Shown piece after piece: positions 1-5,989 of a DNA stretch of 7,585 nt. The DNA is taken from contig JAUZEI010000517.1 in assembly GCA_030839105.1 (NCBI GenBank), positions 1 to 7,585 of the forward strand, written 5' to 3'. The notes beneath the pieces are model-generated. The model saw only the letters and a program-made list of their open reading frames with translations. It was not told the DNA's origin and searched no databases. Source of the DNA: Actinomycetota bacterium. GTDB taxonomy: Bacteria; Actinomycetota; Acidimicrobiia; IMCC26256; PALSA-610. The number at the start of each line of letters is the position of its first letter. Positions within the stretch are counted from its first letter, which is position 1. Position numbers and translations under genes: made by a program.

Positions 1-1064
1 TCGCCTCGCCCGCAGACGTGAACGGCTTCGCCGCTCCGGCCCTCGACCTCTGGCGCGAGGAGCTCGCGTCGGTGCCGACCGAGGACAAGGTACGTATCGC
101 GCTCGAGCTCGAGCGGGCGACGAAGGCGGCCGATCCGCGTATACGCAACGTCGAGTCCGCCAGATACGGCGACGCGCTCTCGGAATCCGCGCTCGCGAAC
201 TCGTTGGGTGTCGAGTCACACACACGCCGCACGACTTGCTCCGCGTCGGCGGTCGCGCTCGCCGACGACGGCTCGGGCACGCAGTCGGGCTACGGATTCG
301 TCGCGGGACGCACGCTCTCGGATCTCGATCTCGACTCCATCCCGCGTGACGCGGCCACCCGCGCGTGCCGTCTGCTCGGCGCAAAGCCTGTCCCCGGCCG
401 CCGCATCCCCGTGATCCTCGACCCGCTCGTGACCCGTTCGGTGCTCGGCATCCTCTCCAGCGCGTTCAACGGCGAGTCAATGTTGAAGGGTCGTTCGCTG
501 TTCGCGGGCCGCTCGGGCGAGAAGGTCGCGGCGCCGTTCGTGCAACTGATCGACGATCCGACCGACGCCCGTGCCCTTGGCGCATCCGAATACGACGGCG
601 ACGGCATTCCCACCCGCCGGAACGCGCTCATCGTCGACGGCGTGATGCAGGGTTTCCTCCACAACGTCTACACGGGACGGCGTTCGGGCGAAGGCACCAC
701 CGCGAGCGCGACCCGCGGGCTCGGTTCGACTCCCGGAGTGGGAGTCCGCGCGCTACGCCTCGAGCCCGGTCCGCGCACGCCCGAGGAGATCATGCGCCGC
801 GCGGGGGAGGCGCTCTACGTGCAGTCCGTGAGCGGTCTGCACTCCGGCACGAATCCGATCAGCGGCGACTTCTCGGTGGGCGCCGACGGTTTGATGGTCC
901 GCGACGGGGTATTCGCGGAGCCGGTGCGGGAAGTCACGATCGCTTCGACACTGCAGCGCATGTTGCTCGACATCACCGACGTCGGCAGCGACCTCACGTT
1001 CCTTCCCGGAGCGGTCGCAGGGATGACGGTGCTGGTCGGTGAGATGACGATGAGCGGCGCGTAA
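1..1064 (+). CDS. pmbA: TldE/PmbA-family protein, 5' truncated by window edge
   Basis: This is the C-terminal part (about 354 residues) of a TldD/PmbA-family protein. The frame is open to base 1, and the codons before the GTG at 18 read A-S-P-A-D, so that GTG is internal and the true start lies upstream. It resembles TldE/PmbA rather than TldD: the block FDxxG-like 'EYDGDGIPTRRNALIVDG', the following 'GFLHNVYTGRRSGEGTT', and the C-terminal 'ISGDFSVGADGLMVRDGV' then 'PVREVTIASTLQRMLLDI' are PmbA hallmarks. No HExxxH zinc motif is visible, which fits TldE, the subunit that lacks it; the missing N-terminal ~100 residues cannot be judged. In E. coli, TldD and TldE form a cytosolic heterodimeric metalloprotease that degrades unfolded peptides and matures microcin B17. 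The usual partner tldD would be expected just upstream, outside the window. The gene ends convergently, 22 bases from the HAD gene. Confidence 0.9.
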   Translation, partial: ASPADVNGFAAPALDLWREELASVPTEDKVRIALELERATKAADPRIRNVESARYGDALSESALANSLGVESHTRRTTCSASAVALADDGSGTQSGYGFVAGRTLSDLDLDSIPRDAATRACRLLGAKPVPGRRIPVILDPLVTRSVLGILSSAFNGESMLKGRSLFAGRSGEKVAAPFVQLIDDPTDARALGASEYDGDGIPTRRNALIVDGVMQGFLHNVYTGRRSGEGTTASATRGLGSTPGVGVRALRLEPGPRTPEEIMRRAGEALYVQSVSGLHSGTNPISGDFSVGADGLMVRDGVFAEPVREVTIASTLQRMLLDITDVGSDLTFLPGAVAGMTVLVGEMTMSGA

Positions 1065-1086
1065 CCGACGGGCGGTCGAGAGGCGT

Positions 1087-1818
1087 TCAGCTGGTAGTGC
1101 GCGTACCGCGTCGTTCCAGGATCGACTCGAGCTCGGCGAGCGCAGCCTCCGGTTCGAGCACCTGCACCGCGTCCATGCCGAAGGCGCGGGCGGCCGCCAC
1201 GTTCTCCGCGTTGTCGTCGAGGAAGACGGCCTCGCTCGGAGCGATGTTCATGCGCGCACACGTGAGCTCGTAGATCTCGCGGTCGGGTTTGCGCATACCG
1301 ACGTGCGACGAATCGACCACCTCTTCACACAGCTCGTCGATCGGGAACATCGCCCGCCAGTTCTCGCCGAACTCCCGGACGTTGTTCGTGAGCAGGCCGA
1401 TGCGCAGCCCTCGGGCCTTGAGGTCGCGCATCTTGTGCACGACGGTCCAGTGCACGCCGGGCGCGGTCTGGCGCCAGAAACGCCCGTACGCCTCCATGTC
1501 GATCGGCACCCCGATGACCCGCGGTGCCTTTTCGACCATGCGCTCGAAGTAGGTGGCCATGTCGAGCTGACCCTTCTCCAGGAGGTGCCAGTCGGGCTCG
1601 TCTTCTACTTCGCCCTGTTGCTCGGCCGAGTCGGGGTCGGCCGCGATCGCGTCGGCGACGGCGCGCCCCTCGACGCCGATGTACGACGTGTCGCCGAAAA
1701 GCAGCCTCAACAGGGAGCCCTTCGGGTAGCCCTCGGCTTCCTCGAATGCCCCGATGCCCACGAACAGGGGACTCGAGATCACGCCGCCGAAATCGAAGAT
1801 CACCGTGCTGATCGTCAC
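1087..1818 (-). CDS. HAD-IA family hydrolase (YihX-like phosphatase)
   Basis: This encodes a 243-residue cytosolic HAD-superfamily hydrolase. All core motifs are visible: motif I 'TVIFDFGGVISS' (residues ~5-16), motif II 'IGLLTNN', motif III Lys in 'GMRKPDREIY', and motif IV 'VFLDDNAENV'. Motif I is D-x-G rather than D-x-D. E. coli YihX (glucose-1-phosphate phosphatase, FDLGNV) and ACAD10-type HAD domains also have this form, so activity is not excluded. A helical cap lies between motifs I and II, as in subfamily IA. The GTG at 1818 is chosen because motif I must sit near the N-terminus. The frame stays open upstream to 2673, but that stretch is antisense to nothing recognisable and overlaps cpaB. 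There is no clear Shine-Dalgarno; TAACTT lies 7 bases before the GTG, as in leaderless actinobacterial genes. The substrate cannot be told from sequence. Confidence 0.88.
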   Translation of the reverse strand: MTISTVIFDFGGVISSPLFVGIGAFEEAEGYPKGSLLRLLFGDTSYIGVEGRAVADAIAADPDSAEQQGEVEDEPDWHLLEKGQLDMATYFERMVEKAPRVIGVPIDMEAYGRFWRQTAPGVHWTVVHKMRDLKARGLRIGLLTNNVREFGENWRAMFPIDELCEEVVDSSHVGMRKPDREIYELTCARMNIAPSEAVFLDDNAENVAAARAFGMDAVQVLEPEAALAELESILERRGTRTTS

Positions 1819-1825
1819 GGCCCGC

Positions 1826-1831
1826 AAGTTA
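1826..1831 (-). promoter_or_regulatory. Candidate -10 box for the HAD gene (leaderless start)
   Basis: On the minus strand, TAACTT fits the TAnnnT -10 pattern and ends 7 bases before the GTG at 1818. No Shine-Dalgarno is present, so transcription probably starts at or next to the start codon. No good -35 hexamer is seen 16-19 bases upstream. The 140 bases between this gene and cpaB otherwise contain nothing recognisable. Confidence 0.35.
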
Positions 1832-1958
1832 TCCAGACGGCCACATTCGTGCGACGCGTTCCCGAGGACATGACGTGGTCGCGGTTCGGCGATCCGAACC
1901 GCGCGGTCCACGAGTCGGGCGAGCGGCTCGACGCGACGGCTTGAACACGCGAGCGCAG

Positions 1959-2657
1959 CTACGGGCCGGACGCGGAGCAGCACGTGCTCGGCGCCGGCGC
2001 AAGCGCTATCGACACTTCGCCGATCGAAGCGGCGAACGCGATGGAACGGGCCTCCGGCTCGGTGACCAGCAGCGTCACACCCGACCCACTCGTGTCGGCG
2101 GTGCCGCCGCCGGTCGAGGCCGCAGGCTCCGCGATCTGGCCTCCGGTCGCGCCGGCCACCGCGACGACCTGCGCGCCGCGCGCGACGACTGTCGCCTGAC
2201 CCGGCGATCCGGGCCCGGATGCGATCGACGGGTCGAACGTCGCGAGGACGTCGACTACCGCGCCGACCGGAGGCCGGAATCCGTCCTTCACGACGACATG
2301 CACGATTCTGCGTCCGATCGGGACGGCGCCGTTGATACCGGAGACGAGGTGGCGCGCGCCGACGACCTCGTCGCGCAACAGCGGGACCGCGACGATCCGG
2401 CCGATCGCCGCGACGGGATCCCGTAGCGCGAGGTTCGACACGGTTGTCGACGGACGCCGAACGACACGCAGATCGGCGGCGGCGAGGGTCATCCCGAGCG
2501 GGAGGTCGCGTGCCGCGAGCACCACCGCGATGTCGGCCCCGAGGTCGTGGGCGCGGCGGTGCAACGAGCCGAGGTCGCCGGTGACGACCCTCGCCGTCGC
2601 CAGCATGACGATGAGCGCGGCTGCCCACGCGAGCAGCACGCGAGGTGAACGACGCAT
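1959..2657 (-). CDS. CpaB/RcpC-like SAF-domain protein (Flp pilus assembly type)
   Basis: A 232-residue protein. It has an N-terminal hydrophobic segment (residues ~7-25, 'VLLAWAAALIVMLATARVV') after basic residues MRRSPR, as in a membrane anchor. A SAF domain (~43-106) follows, including 'VVLAARDLPLGMTLAAADL' and 'AIGRIVAVPLLRDEVV'. The RcpC/CpaB part (~115-225) has 'RIVHVVVKDGFRPPVGAVV', 'VVARGAQVVAVAG' and 'LLVTEPEARSIAFAASIGE'. A Gly/Ser/Thr-rich insert (~174-188) interrupts the last part. The ATG is supported by GGAAGGGG on the minus strand about 5 bases upstream. CpaB works in the periplasm or cell envelope during Flp/Tad pilus assembly. No other tad gene (tadA, tadB, tadC, tadZ, flp) is in the window, so it is an orphan here and a related SAF-domain envelope role is possible. 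The C-terminus 'STCCSASGP' looks unconserved. Confidence 0.8.
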   Translation of the reverse strand: MRRSPRVLLAWAAALIVMLATARVVTGDLGSLHRRAHDLGADIAVVLAARDLPLGMTLAAADLRVVRRPSTTVSNLALRDPVAAIGRIVAVPLLRDEVVGARHLVSGINGAVPIGRRIVHVVVKDGFRPPVGAVVDVLATFDPSIASGPGSPGQATVVARGAQVVAVAGATGGQIAEPAASTGGGTADTSGSGVTLLVTEPEARSIAFAASIGEVSIALAPAPSTCCSASGP

Positions 2658-2759
2658 GGATCCCCTTCCGCAACGGAGCTACGCCCCGATCCGTTTTGCG
2701 CGGGAATGTCGCATTCCGGACGGGCGAACGCGAGGGAGAAGCGCCGGGGAAGTGGCGTC

Positions 2760-2790
2760 AGAGTAGCGACGCGATTGCTGCAAGGGTCAA
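2760..2790 (-). promoter_or_regulatory. Candidate promoter for the cpaB-like gene
   Basis: On the minus strand, TTGACC (2790-2785) is followed after 19 bases by TACTCT (2765-2760), which fits TTGACW and TAnnnT. The spacer is longer than the preferred 17-18. Predicted transcription would start near 2752, giving a 5' UTR of about 95 bases before the ATG at 2657. Confidence 0.35.
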
Positions 2791-2852
2791 CGGGGAAGGA
2801 TGGGAATGTCATCACATCGCCCGGGGTTGGACAAAGCGTCATCCCCCGGCCC

Positions 2853-2871
2853 CGGCGCCCCAGTGGCGCCG
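2853..2871 (-). terminator. GC-rich stem-loop downstream of mtnP, possible terminator
   Basis: CGGCGCC (2853-2859) and GGCGCCG (2865-2871) form a perfect 7-bp stem around a 5-base loop. It lies about 117 bases beyond the mtnP stop in the direction of transcription. No U-run follows, so it would be a non-canonical terminator of the kind proposed in GC-rich actinobacteria, or simply a chance hairpin. Confidence 0.25.
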
Positions 2872-2987
2872 TGCGAGTCCCCTGGCCTGCCGGTCATCGC
2901 CCGCCCGGATCGGCGGGTCGGGGGCACTCGTTTTTCAGGGTCAGGCTCTCGGCCGGACGACGGCACTCGCGCAGCGCCGGCAAGCGC

Positions 2988-3821
2988 TTACTTTGGCGCT
3001 CCCGGGTCGTGCGCACGGAGCGTGCCGAGCGCGGCGGCGCATCCGCACCCCGTCGGCTCCGAGGGCAGCTGCGGCACGAGATCGTGCAACAGCGCACGGA
3101 CGCGGTGGACGTTGCCCTCGAAGAACGCGAACACTTCTTCCTGAGAGACCGGAGGGACACCGGCGTCGTGTTCCACACCGGTGTCGTAGTCGGTGACGAG
3201 CGCGATGCCCGCGTAGTGCATCCCGAGCTCACGCGCGAGGTACGCCTCCGGGTACTGCGTCATGTTGACGACGTGCCACCCCTGCGCACGGTACGAACGG
3301 GACTCGGCGCGTGTCGAGAACCGCGGCCCGGGAATGACGACGACCGTTCCGCTCCCGTGCATGCGTACGCCGACGCGTTCGCCCGCCTCGACTGCGTGAC
3401 GCGCGACGATCGGGCAATACGGGTCGGCGTAGGAGACGTGATGCGCGTCCCCCGCGTCGTAATAGGTGTCGGGTCGACCCCAGGTGCGGTCGACGAGCTG
3501 ATCGAGAACGACGAAGTCACCCGGATGGATCTCGGGCGACAGCGACCCGGCCGCGCACGGCCCGAGCACCTGGCGCACACCGAGGGCGCGCATCGCCCAG
3601 AGGTTCGCCCGCGCCGGCACCCCAGCCGGCGCGAACTCGTGACCGCGTCCGTGGCGCGGAATGAAGGCGACGCGGCGGCCGCCGACGTCCGCGATCGTCA
3701 CCGGTGCGCTCGGCGCCCCGAAGGGCGTCTCGACGACGACCTCTTCGACTCCGGCTCCGCCCTCCGTCCCGTCGAAGTTGTAGAACCCCGACCCACCGAA
3801 GATCCCGATGTCCGCTTGCAT
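2988..3821 (-). CDS. mtnP: S-methyl-5'-thioadenosine phosphorylase
   Basis: A 277-residue PNP/MTAP-family nucleoside phosphorylase. It cleaves methylthioadenosine with phosphate to adenine and methylthioribose-1-phosphate in the cytosolic methionine salvage and polyamine by-product pathway. Visible motifs: phosphate-binding 'GIFGGSGFY' (6-14), 'RHGRGH' (56-61), 'RANLWAMRALGV', 'GPCAAGSL', 'IPGPRFSTRAES', and base/ribose-site 'NMTQYPEA' (186-193). 'TDYD' (210-213) corresponds to the Asp pair of human MTAP that favours 6-aminopurines; a PNP would carry Asn here. A C-terminal CGC (259-261) matches the C-x-C motif of many MTAPs. The ATG is the only usable start, because the fmdB stop TAA (3845-3843) lies in the same frame seven codons upstream. 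No strong Shine-Dalgarno is seen, suggesting translation coupled to fmdB. It is likely co-transcribed from the CIRCE-bearing promoter. A methylthioinosine phosphorylase is a less likely alternative. Confidence 0.93.
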   Translation of the reverse strand: MQADIGIFGGSGFYNFDGTEGGAGVEEVVVETPFGAPSAPVTIADVGGRRVAFIPRHGRGHEFAPAGVPARANLWAMRALGVRQVLGPCAAGSLSPEIHPGDFVVLDQLVDRTWGRPDTYYDAGDAHHVSYADPYCPIVARHAVEAGERVGVRMHGSGTVVVIPGPRFSTRAESRSYRAQGWHVVNMTQYPEAYLARELGMHYAGIALVTDYDTGVEHDAGVPPVSQEEVFAFFEGNVHRVRALLHDLVPQLPSEPTGCGCAAALGTLRAHDPGAPK

Positions 3822-3842
3822 GACAGGCGGCGTTCGGCCGAG

Positions 3843-4022
3843 TTACGCGCTCTTGGCCTTCGACCCGTTCGAGCCGGACGAGCTCGACGAGTCGGTGGAG
3901 GGCTTCGACGACCCCGATGAAGAGGCGGATCCCGAATCCGTGGATTTCGACGACGATCCGGAATCGGACGAGCCGGAACCCGAGTCGGACGATCCCGACG
4001 AGGAGCCGGAGCTGGAGCCGGA
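3843..4022 (-). repeat. Degenerate Ser-codon repeats encoding the FmdB tail
   Basis: This part of the zinc-ribbon gene is built from imperfect short repeats of Ser, Gly and Asp codons (mostly TCG, TCC and GGC/GAT on the minus strand). It encodes the low-complexity tail from residue 70 on. The antisense frame gives an Asp/Glu/Pro-rich translation that mimics an acidic protein but has no independent support. Confidence 0.6.
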
Positions 4023-4229
4023 GTGCTCCTTCTCCTTTGCCCCTTTTTTCGAAGACCGGTAGTCGGTCTTGTAGAACCCGGAGCCCTTGAGGACGATGCC
4101 CGCGGCCGACAGGACCTTGCTCAGCTTGCCGCCGCAGTCGTCGTGCTTCGTGAGCGGTGCGTCCGCGAACGATTGGAACGCCTCGATCTGCTCGCCACAC
4201 TTGGCGCAGCGGTACACATATGTCGGCAT
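3843..4229 (-). CDS. FmdB-family zinc-ribbon protein with Ser-rich tail (Ruc-like chaperone candidate)
   Basis: A 128-residue protein beginning 'MPTYVYRCAKCGEQIEAF', the signature of the FmdB/CxxC_CxxC_SSSS family. The first zinc knuckle is C8-x2-C11. The second reads H29-x2-C32 instead of the usual C-x2-C, so the site would be Cys3His. 'IVLKGSGFYKTDYR' (45-58) is the conserved end of the core. Residues 70-128 are a low-complexity Ser/Gly/Asp/Lys tail, expected to be disordered. The ATG is supported by GGAG about 8 bases upstream. FmdB was named from a formamide/acetamide regulator, but the M. tuberculosis homologue Rv0991c is reported as a redox-activated chaperone (Ruc) co-regulated with Hsp60 and Hsp70. 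A CIRCE operator 28 bases before this start argues for the chaperone role. It heads a two-gene unit with mtnP. Chaperone activity here is inferred. Confidence 0.9.
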   Translation of the reverse strand: MPTYVYRCAKCGEQIEAFQSFADAPLTKHDDCGGKLSKVLSAAGIVLKGSGFYKTDYRSSKKGAKEKEHSGSSSGSSSGSSDSGSGSSDSGSSSKSTDSGSASSSGSSKPSTDSSSSSGSNGSKAKSA

Positions 4230-4255
4230 GGACGCTCCGTCTGGACGGTCGCCGG

Positions 4256-4286
4256 GATTGGCACTCGACGCCTACGAGTGCCAATC
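4256..4286. promoter_or_regulatory. CIRCE element (HrcA operator)
   Basis: GATTGGCACTCG (4256-4267) and CGAGTGCCAATC (4275-4286) are perfect 12-bp inverted arms around 7 bases. The core TTGGCACTC-N9-GAGTGCCAA (4258-4284) matches CIRCE (TTAGCACTC-N9-GAGTGCTAA) with one compensated change per arm, a form common in GC-rich bacteria. CIRCE is bound by the repressor HrcA, which GroEL keeps active, and is released on heat shock. The core ends 28 bases upstream of the fmdB-family ATG and overlaps its predicted transcription start, the usual position for repression. The divergent plsY start is 122 bases away. hrcA itself is not in the window. Confidence 0.9.
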
Positions 4287-4314
4287 GTACCGCGCCGGCA
4301 CGCCCGTGAGTCCA
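4284..4314 (-). promoter_or_regulatory. Candidate promoter of the fmdB-mtnP unit
   Basis: On the minus strand, TGGACT (4314-4309) and TACGAT (4289-4284) are separated by 19 bases and each match 4 of 6 consensus positions. The -10 box overlaps the outer edge of the CIRCE arms, so transcription would start inside the operator. The hexamers are weak, but the placement fits HrcA repression. Confidence 0.4.
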
Positions 4315-4407
4315 CCTCGGTCGGTCGTCGGCCCGACCGGGCGATCGCCCCGGCGAGGCGACGTTCTGTGCCTCGCGACCAGAACCCTTGGGCCAGAATG
4401 GCGGGGC

Positions 4408-4995
4408 TTGGTCGCCATCGCGCTCCTCGTTCCGGTCGCCTGGCTGCTGGGGACGTTTCCCAGTGCCCTCCTGGTGGCGCGCGGGCACGGTCGCGACATT
4501 CTCGCCGAGGGTTCGGGCAACCCGGGCGCATCGAACGTCGCCCGCCTGCTCGGGTGGCGGGCGGGGGCGCTGGTGCTGCTGCTCGACTTCGCCAAGGGCG
4601 CGATCGCGGCCGGGGCGGGCCTCGTGATCGGTGGACGGGCCGGGGCGTGCGTGCTCGGCGTCGCGGCCGTTATCGGGCACACGTATCCGATCTTCCGCAA
4701 GGGCGGGAAGGGCGTGGCCGCGGCGGGCGGTGCGCTGGTCGTGCTGTATCCGCTGGTCGTTGTCGGCCTCGCCGTGTGTTGGGTGCTGATCGCCCGAGTA
4801 CTGCACAAGGCGTCCCTCGCGTCGTTGCTGTTGACGATTCTTTTCCCCGTCGCTGTATTCGCGCTCGGCTATGACCGATGGGAAGTAGCTGTCGTTGCAG
4901 GGCTGTCGCTGCTCGTGATCGCCCGTCATGCGGCCAACATCCGCCGGCTGTTCCGGCGGGAAGAGATCGACCTGGGCGTGAATCCCACCGACTGA
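4408..4995 (+). CDS. plsY: Glycerol-3-phosphate acyltransferase PlsY
   Basis: This is a 195-residue polytopic membrane protein, close to the usual ~200 for PlsY. PlsY transfers the acyl group of acyl-phosphate to glycerol-3-phosphate, the first step of phospholipid synthesis. All three family motifs are visible: 'GSGNPGASNVARLLG' just after the first membrane segment, 'RKGGKGVAAAGG' in the middle, and 'HAANIRRLFRREE' near the end, where the usual G-T-E is replaced by R-E-E. 'LLDFAKG' is also conserved. Several hydrophobic segments alternate with these loops. The start is uncertain. The TTG at 4408 gives a family-like N-terminus (LVAIALLVPVAWLLG) but lacks a well-spaced Shine-Dalgarno. An in-frame GTG at 4306 would add 34 hydrophilic residues. 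An ATG at 4398 is out of frame. It is divergent from fmdB and upstream of galU, which starts 61 bases later. Confidence 0.88.
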   Translation: MVAIALLVPVAWLLGTFPSALLVARGHGRDILAEGSGNPGASNVARLLGWRAGALVLLLDFAKGAIAAGAGLVIGGRAGACVLGVAAVIGHTYPIFRKGGKGVAAAGGALVVLYPLVVVGLAVCWVLIARVLHKASLASLLLTILFPVAVFALGYDRWEVAVVAGLSLLVIARHAANIRRLFRREEIDLGVNPTD

Positions 4996-5037
4996 ACCAC
5001 GCCACGACTGAAACCACGACTGAAACCACGACTGAAA
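4985..5037 (+). repeat. 12-bp tandem repeat between plsY and galU
   Basis: CCACGACTGAAA occurs three times exactly and head to tail (5002-5013, 5014-5025, 5026-5037). A degenerate copy spanning the plsY stop (CCACCGACTGAA, 4985-4996) precedes it, suggesting the array expanded from the end of plsY. Each unit carries an ACTGA stop-like trinucleotide in one frame. It ends 7 bases before the galU Shine-Dalgarno. Confidence 0.85.
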
Positions 5038-5044
5038 CGACGGC

Positions 5045-5050
5045 GGAGGA
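5045..5050 (+). promoter_or_regulatory. Ribosome binding site of galU
   Basis: GGAGGA lies 6 bases before the ATG at 5057. It is the clearest Shine-Dalgarno in the plus-strand cluster and fixes the galU start. Confidence 0.75.
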
Positions 5051-5056
5051 CACGGA

Positions 5057-5959
5057 ATGACACGGGTGCGCAAGGCGGTGATCCCGGCGGCCGGGTTGGG
5101 CACCCGGTTCCTGCCGGCAACGAAGAGCTCGCCCAAGGAGATGTTGCCGGTCGTCGATAAGCCGGCGATCCAGTACGTGGTCGAAGAGGCCGTGCGGGCG
5201 GGATTGACCGACATCCTGATCATCACCGGCCGGAACAAGCGCGCGCTCGAAGACCACTTCGACCGCAACTTCGAGCTCGAGCACTTTCTCGACAACGCGG
5301 GCAAGCACGACCTCTTGAAGGAAGTGCAGTTCGCGTCGGATCTCGCGGACATCCACTACGTCCGCCAGCGCGATCCGCTCGGCCTCGGCCACGCCGTTTC
5401 GGTCGCGCGCCATCACGTCGGCGACGAGCCGTTCGCGGTGCTGCTCGCCGACGACCTGATGGTCGACGACGGCGCGCTGCTTCGTTCCATGCTCGACGTG
5501 CACGAGCGCTACGGGCGGTCATGTGTCGCGTTCTCGGAGGTGCTACCGGAGGAGATCTCGTCGTACGGGTGTGTCGACCCGATGCCCGTCGCGTCGGATG
5601 GGCCCGTCTCGAGCGAAGACGTGATCGAGATCCGGCGCGTCGTCGAGAAGCCTTCGCGTGACGAAGCGCCGTCCAACCTCGCGATCATCGGTCGCTATGT
5701 GTTCACGCCCGAGATCTTCACGATGCTCGATCGCATCGAGCCGGGACGCGGCGGCGAGTTGCAGCTCACCGACGCGATCGCGATGTTGATCGAACAGCAG
5801 AGCGTGTTCGGCGCCAACTGCCGGCGCGGCCGCTATGACGTCGGTCAGAAGATCGACTTCCTGCGGGCCAACGTCGAGATCGCGTTGGACCGCACGGATC
5901 TCGGACCGGCGTTCGGCGAATGGCTGCGCCAATACGTCGCCGACCGCTGGCCGGTTTGA
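5057..5959 (+). CDS. galU: UTP--glucose-1-phosphate uridylyltransferase
   Basis: A 300-residue cytosolic nucleotidyltransferase that makes UDP-glucose from UTP and glucose-1-phosphate, a precursor for cell-envelope polysaccharides and glycolipids. The N-terminus 'AVIPAAGLGTRFLPATKSSP' (7-26) followed by KEMLPVVDKP is the nucleotide-binding signature, with GxGTR and the catalytic Lys. 'AVLLADDLMVDD' carries the metal-binding Asp, 'RRVVEKP' the conserved E-K-P, and 'GELQLTDAI' the sugar-phosphate site. Length is typical of bacterial GalU. The start is fixed by a strong Shine-Dalgarno and the immediate start of the fold. It lies between plsY and moeA on the same strand; a galU-moeA pairing is common in actinobacteria. 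moeA follows after 30 bases, so co-transcription is likely. Confidence 0.96.
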   Translation: MTRVRKAVIPAAGLGTRFLPATKSSPKEMLPVVDKPAIQYVVEEAVRAGLTDILIITGRNKRALEDHFDRNFELEHFLDNAGKHDLLKEVQFASDLADIHYVRQRDPLGLGHAVSVARHHVGDEPFAVLLADDLMVDDGALLRSMLDVHERYGRSCVAFSEVLPEEISSYGCVDPMPVASDGPVSSEDVIEIRRVVEKPSRDEAPSNLAIIGRYVFTPEIFTMLDRIEPGRGGELQLTDAIAMLIEQQSVFGANCRRGRYDVGQKIDFLRANVEIALDRTDLGPAFGEWLRQYVADRWPV

Positions 5960-5989
5960 GCCGATCTTCGGTGTGATACGCCTAGTGGC

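Larger units (their letters stand above)
2658..2987. other. Intergenic region between mtnP and cpaB, no gene seen
   Basis: These 330 bases lie between two genes that are both on the minus strand. Open frames here lack recognisable protein features and are extensions or shadows of neighbours. The stretch holds a candidate cpaB promoter (2760-2790), a 7-bp stem-loop (2853-2871) and a 6-bp stem-loop (2900-2917). A TTTTT run at 2930-2935 on the plus strand follows the second hairpin but no plus-strand gene ends here. No RNA gene was recognised. Confidence 0.6.

Noticed and set aside
1819..2673. Long open extension of the HAD frame upstream, making a 528-residue protein
   Set aside because: The extension is Arg-rich, lies in another frame over the cpaB-like gene and has no domain signature. 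The HAD fold begins exactly at the GTG at 1818.
2900..2935. Plus-strand hairpin CCCGCC/GGCGGG followed by TTTTT as an intrinsic terminator
   Set aside because: No plus-strand gene ends upstream, and the T-run begins 13 bases after the stem, too far for a canonical terminator.
2706..3920. 404-residue plus-strand frame across mtnP
   Set aside because: It is Arg/Val-rich shadow coding opposite a clear MTA phosphorylase, typical of GC-rich DNA.
3808..4062. Plus-strand frame encoding an Asp/Glu/Pro-rich acidic protein
   Set aside because: It is the antisense image of the Ser/Gly/Asp codon repeats in the FmdB tail and has no independent start signal.
4087..4407. Upstream extension of plsY to an ATG at 4087
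   Set aside because: It would run through the antisense of fmdB and the CIRCE operator, and the added residues do not resemble any PlsY N-terminus.
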